Shown piece by piece: positions 62,508 through 64,000 of a stretch of 64,000 bases of DNA (position 1 is the first letter of the stretch; the number at the start of each line of letters is the position of its first letter). This DNA is from Flavobacterium lacisediminis. Lineage in GTDB: Bacteria; Bacteroidota; Bacteroidia; Flavobacteriales; Flavobacteriaceae. The position numbers were made by a program, and so were the translations under genes. The notes beneath the pieces were generated by a model. The model worked only from the letters and a program-made list of their open reading frames with translations. It did not search any database and was not told the DNA's origin. The stretch covers positions 124,001 through 188,000 of the forward strand of contig NZ_JAPCIO010000006.1 of NCBI RefSeq assembly GCF_025909975.1, given 5' to 3'.

Positions 62508-63153
62508 TTTCTTCTTTAAATTCTACTGGTTCTGTTACGCCTTCTTCTGCTGGTGGTAATGTATCTGCTGGTTCTTCAGAACTAAAAGTTTCTTCATTAA
62601 ACACTTCTTTCCCATCTCCTAAAACAAAATCTAAAACAGAGTTTTTCTTTACCTTATCTCCTGCTCTTAAACGTCTACCGTTTTGGTAAATTTGCAATAC
62701 CACATCTTTAGCAATATGCGGTTTATAAGTAACTTTACCTTCTTTCAACGTTAATGATTTTATGGTGGCCGAAATTTGTCGGAACGTTTTGTCTTTGAAT
62801 TCTGGAATAGTTATATCTGTAAATTCGCCAGCGTTTAATTTCACATAGACTTTTCTACCGTCTTTTACTAAACTTCCTGCTTTTGGATCTTGTTCTAAAA
62901 TAGTAAAAGGTGGAAAATCAGCATTAAATTCTACCGTATCTAACAAAAATACTTCTAAATCTAATTCGTTTAACTTTTCTTCAGCAACTTCTAATTTCAT
63001 TTTTGCCAAATCTGGTACTTTAATTTCCTGACCATGATTGGTTCTAAAATCTAAAAATTGGATTACTAAAAAAGTAAAACCCACTACAATAGCTAATGCT
63101 AGAAAAGCTTGAATAAAAAAAGTTCTGCTTATTAAAAACTTAAATAAACTCAT
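62494..63153 (-). CDS. PASTA domain-containing membrane protein
   Basis: 219 residues. One N-terminal transmembrane helix (about 14-33), then three PASTA repeats, beginning IKVPDLAKMKLEVAEEKLNELDLEV, ITIPEFKDKTFRQISATIKSL and RAGDKVKKNSVLDFVL, then a Pro/Glu tail. There is no kinase or transpeptidase domain: it is a stand-alone PASTA protein, as commonly encoded beside ddl and rluD in Bacteroidota. A role in sensing peptidoglycan is plausible but unproven. It overlaps rluD by 14 bp. Confidence 0.9.
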   Translation of the reverse strand: MSLFKFLISRTFFIQAFLALAIVVGFTFLVIQFLDFRTNHGQEIKVPDLAKMKLEVAEEKLNELDLEVFLLDTVEFNADFPPFTILEQDPKAGSLVKDGRKVYVKLNAGEFTDITIPEFKDKTFRQISATIKSLTLKEGKVTYKPHIAKDVVLQIYQNGRRLRAGDKVKKNSVLDFVLGDGKEVFNEETFSSEEPADTLPPAEEGVTEPVEFKEENGGL

Positions 63154-63170
63154 ACAAAATGATATTTTGA

Positions 63171-63178
63171 CAAAGATA
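63171..63178 (-). promoter_or_regulatory. -7 promoter element TATCTTTG of the PASTA-rluD operon
   Basis: Exact TAnnTTTG match on the minus strand, 17 bp before the PASTA ATG, so a leader of about ten bases is predicted. Confidence 0.5.
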
Positions 63179-63202
63179 TAAAATTCAAAAAGAAATAACG
63201 AT

Positions 63203-63247
63203 GCAATTCATTTTGATTTCTTCACAGAATTAAAACGAATGAATTGC
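63203..63247. repeat. Inverted repeat in the divergent ddl/PASTA gap
   Basis: GCAATTCATT (63203-63212) and AATGAATTGC (63238-63247) are perfect inverted copies 25 bp apart, in a 179-bp divergent intergenic region. No poly-T follows, so it looks more like a binding site or relic than a terminator. Confidence 0.5.
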
Positions 63248-63301
63248 AAAAATATTTCTTTGGTAAACGAATAAAAGAACGCAAAATCTCAATAAATAAT
63301 G

Positions 63302-63309
63302 TAATTTTG
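63302..63309 (+). promoter_or_regulatory. -7 promoter element TAATTTTG of ddl
   Basis: Exact TAnnTTTG match, 23 bp before the ddl ATG at 63333; no clear -33 element seen. Confidence 0.5.
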
Positions 63310-63332
63310 TGTATATCAATTTGAAATTTAAA

Positions 63333-64000
63333 ATGAAAAACGTAGCCATTATCATGGGAGGTTACTCTAGCGAGTACAAAATTTCGTTAACTAGCGGAAA
63401 TGTAGTGTTTAACAACATTAATCGTGCAAAATTCAATTCATATAGAATTCATATTTTCAAGGAAAAATGGGTGTATGTGGACGAAAATGATGCCGAATTT
63501 CCTATTGATAAAAACGATTTTTCAGTATCGGTTAATGGAACGAAAATTAATTTTGATGTCGTTTTTAATGCCATTCATGGAACTCCTGGCGAAGATGGTT
63601 TAATGCAAGCGTATTTCGAATTACTAAATATTCCTCAAACTTCTTGCGATTATTATCAAGCAGCGTTAACGTTTAATAAACGCGATATGTTATCGGTTTT
63701 AAAACCTTACGGAATCAAAACGGCGGAATCGTATTATTTGAATTTAGGCGATGAAATTAACGTAGACGCCATTTTAGCGAAAGTGGGTTTACCATGTTTC
63801 GTAAAACCAAATAAATCCGGCTCAAGTTTCGGAATTTCGAAAGTAAAAACGAAAGAAGAATTCCTTCCAGCCATTGAAAATGCTTACAAAGAAGACGATG
63901 AAATCATTATTGAAAGCTTCCTTGACGGAACAGAAGTTTCTGTTGGAGTTATAAATTATAAAGGAACAGTTACCGTTTTACCAATTACCGAAATTGTATC
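63333..64000 (+). CDS. ddl: D-alanine--D-alanine ligase, 3' truncated
   Basis: Open from ATG 63333 to the window edge (about 222 codons of an expected 320-330). Makes D-Ala-D-Ala for peptidoglycan. The N-terminus KNVAIIMGGYSSEYKISLTSG carries the GGxSxE motif; NAIHGTPGEDGLMQAYFELL matches the HGxxGEDGxxQ block; CFVKPNKSGSSFGISKV and IIESFLDGTEVSVGV belong to the ATP-grasp domain. The C-terminal metal-binding part lies beyond the window. It is divergent from the PASTA-rluD operon. Confidence 0.93.
   Translation, partial: MKNVAIIMGGYSSEYKISLTSGNVVFNNINRAKFNSYRIHIFKEKWVYVDENDAEFPIDKNDFSVSVNGTKINFDVVFNAIHGTPGEDGLMQAYFELLNIPQTSCDYYQAALTFNKRDMLSVLKPYGIKTAESYYLNLGDEINVDAILAKVGLPCFVKPNKSGSSFGISKVKTKEEFLPAIENAYKEDDEIIIESFLDGTEVSVGVINYKGTVTVLPITEIV

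Noticed and set aside
1..64000. tRNA, rRNA, CRISPR array, prophage or insertion sequence
   Set aside because: No cloverleaf, rRNA-like stretch, regularly spaced repeat array, transposase or phage gene was recognised by eye on either strand; a tRNA or ncRNA scan could still find small RNAs.

Overview
The window looks like chromosomal DNA from a member of the Flavobacteriaceae, most likely Flavobacterium or a close relative. The evidence is low GC with A/T-rich gaps, repeated TAnnTTTG (-7) promoter elements typical of Bacteroidota, no clear dependence on Shine-Dalgarno sites, a type IX secretion gene (porQ), a protein with a type IX C-terminal sorting domain, and Bacteroidota-restricted families (DUF4293, DUF1599, BT_3928-like, a fused alpha/beta E1 dehydrogenase). 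It is mostly housekeeping DNA. I see no rRNA, tRNA, CRISPR array, phage or insertion sequence. No gene-free stretch exceeds about 300 bases. Both ends cut genes: an acyltransferase on the left (5' end missing) and ddl on the right (3' end missing).

Layout. 1-5.5 kb: acyltransferase, a minus-strand operon (MBL hydrolase, anchored protein, class V aminotransferase), an unassigned conserved protein and rlmH. 5.5-11.2 kb: minus-strand folP operon with two exported proteins, then a plus-strand run of DUF1599, DoxX/thioredoxin, TlpA-like, tpiA and a membrane protein. 11.2-18.4 kb: rho with a long disordered insert, DUF4293, phosphoesterase, truA, an ABC exporter and lpdA. 18.6-19.5 kb: an accessory islet resembling a single integron cassette (STM3941-like gene plus an attC-like inverted repeat). 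19.6-23.4 kb: a lipoprotein with three Ig-like domains and an ice-binding domain, followed by a large OmpA-family protein. 23.6-26.8 kb: AraC-type regulator with a structured leader, then an Mla-type lipid transport operon. 26.9-43.4 kb: lipoproteins, cmk, porQ, lon, an MFS transporter, M48 protease, alpha/beta hydrolase, LOG protein, uvrA, CLC channel, acpH and glmM. 43.4-51.5 kb: secreted endonuclease I, an M1-peptidase-like protein without its zinc site but with a C-terminal barrel, and a fused 2-oxoacid dehydrogenase E1.

51.5-58.3 kb is a complete tryptophan operon, trpEGDCFBA. It is preceded by an 18-codon leader ORF with three consecutive Trp codons and an intrinsic terminator, so ribosome-mediated attenuation is likely. 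Palindromic repeats sit in the trpE-trpG and trpB-trpA gaps. 58.4-64 kb: an NfeD-like protein with flotillin, yaaA, and the cell-envelope cluster rluD, PASTA protein and ddl.

The points most worth following up are the trp leader, the attC-like cassette, the ice-binding lipoprotein/OmpA pair, the E1 enzyme whose two metal-site residues look reciprocally swapped, and the palindromic intergenic repeats built on CTTTGCG.
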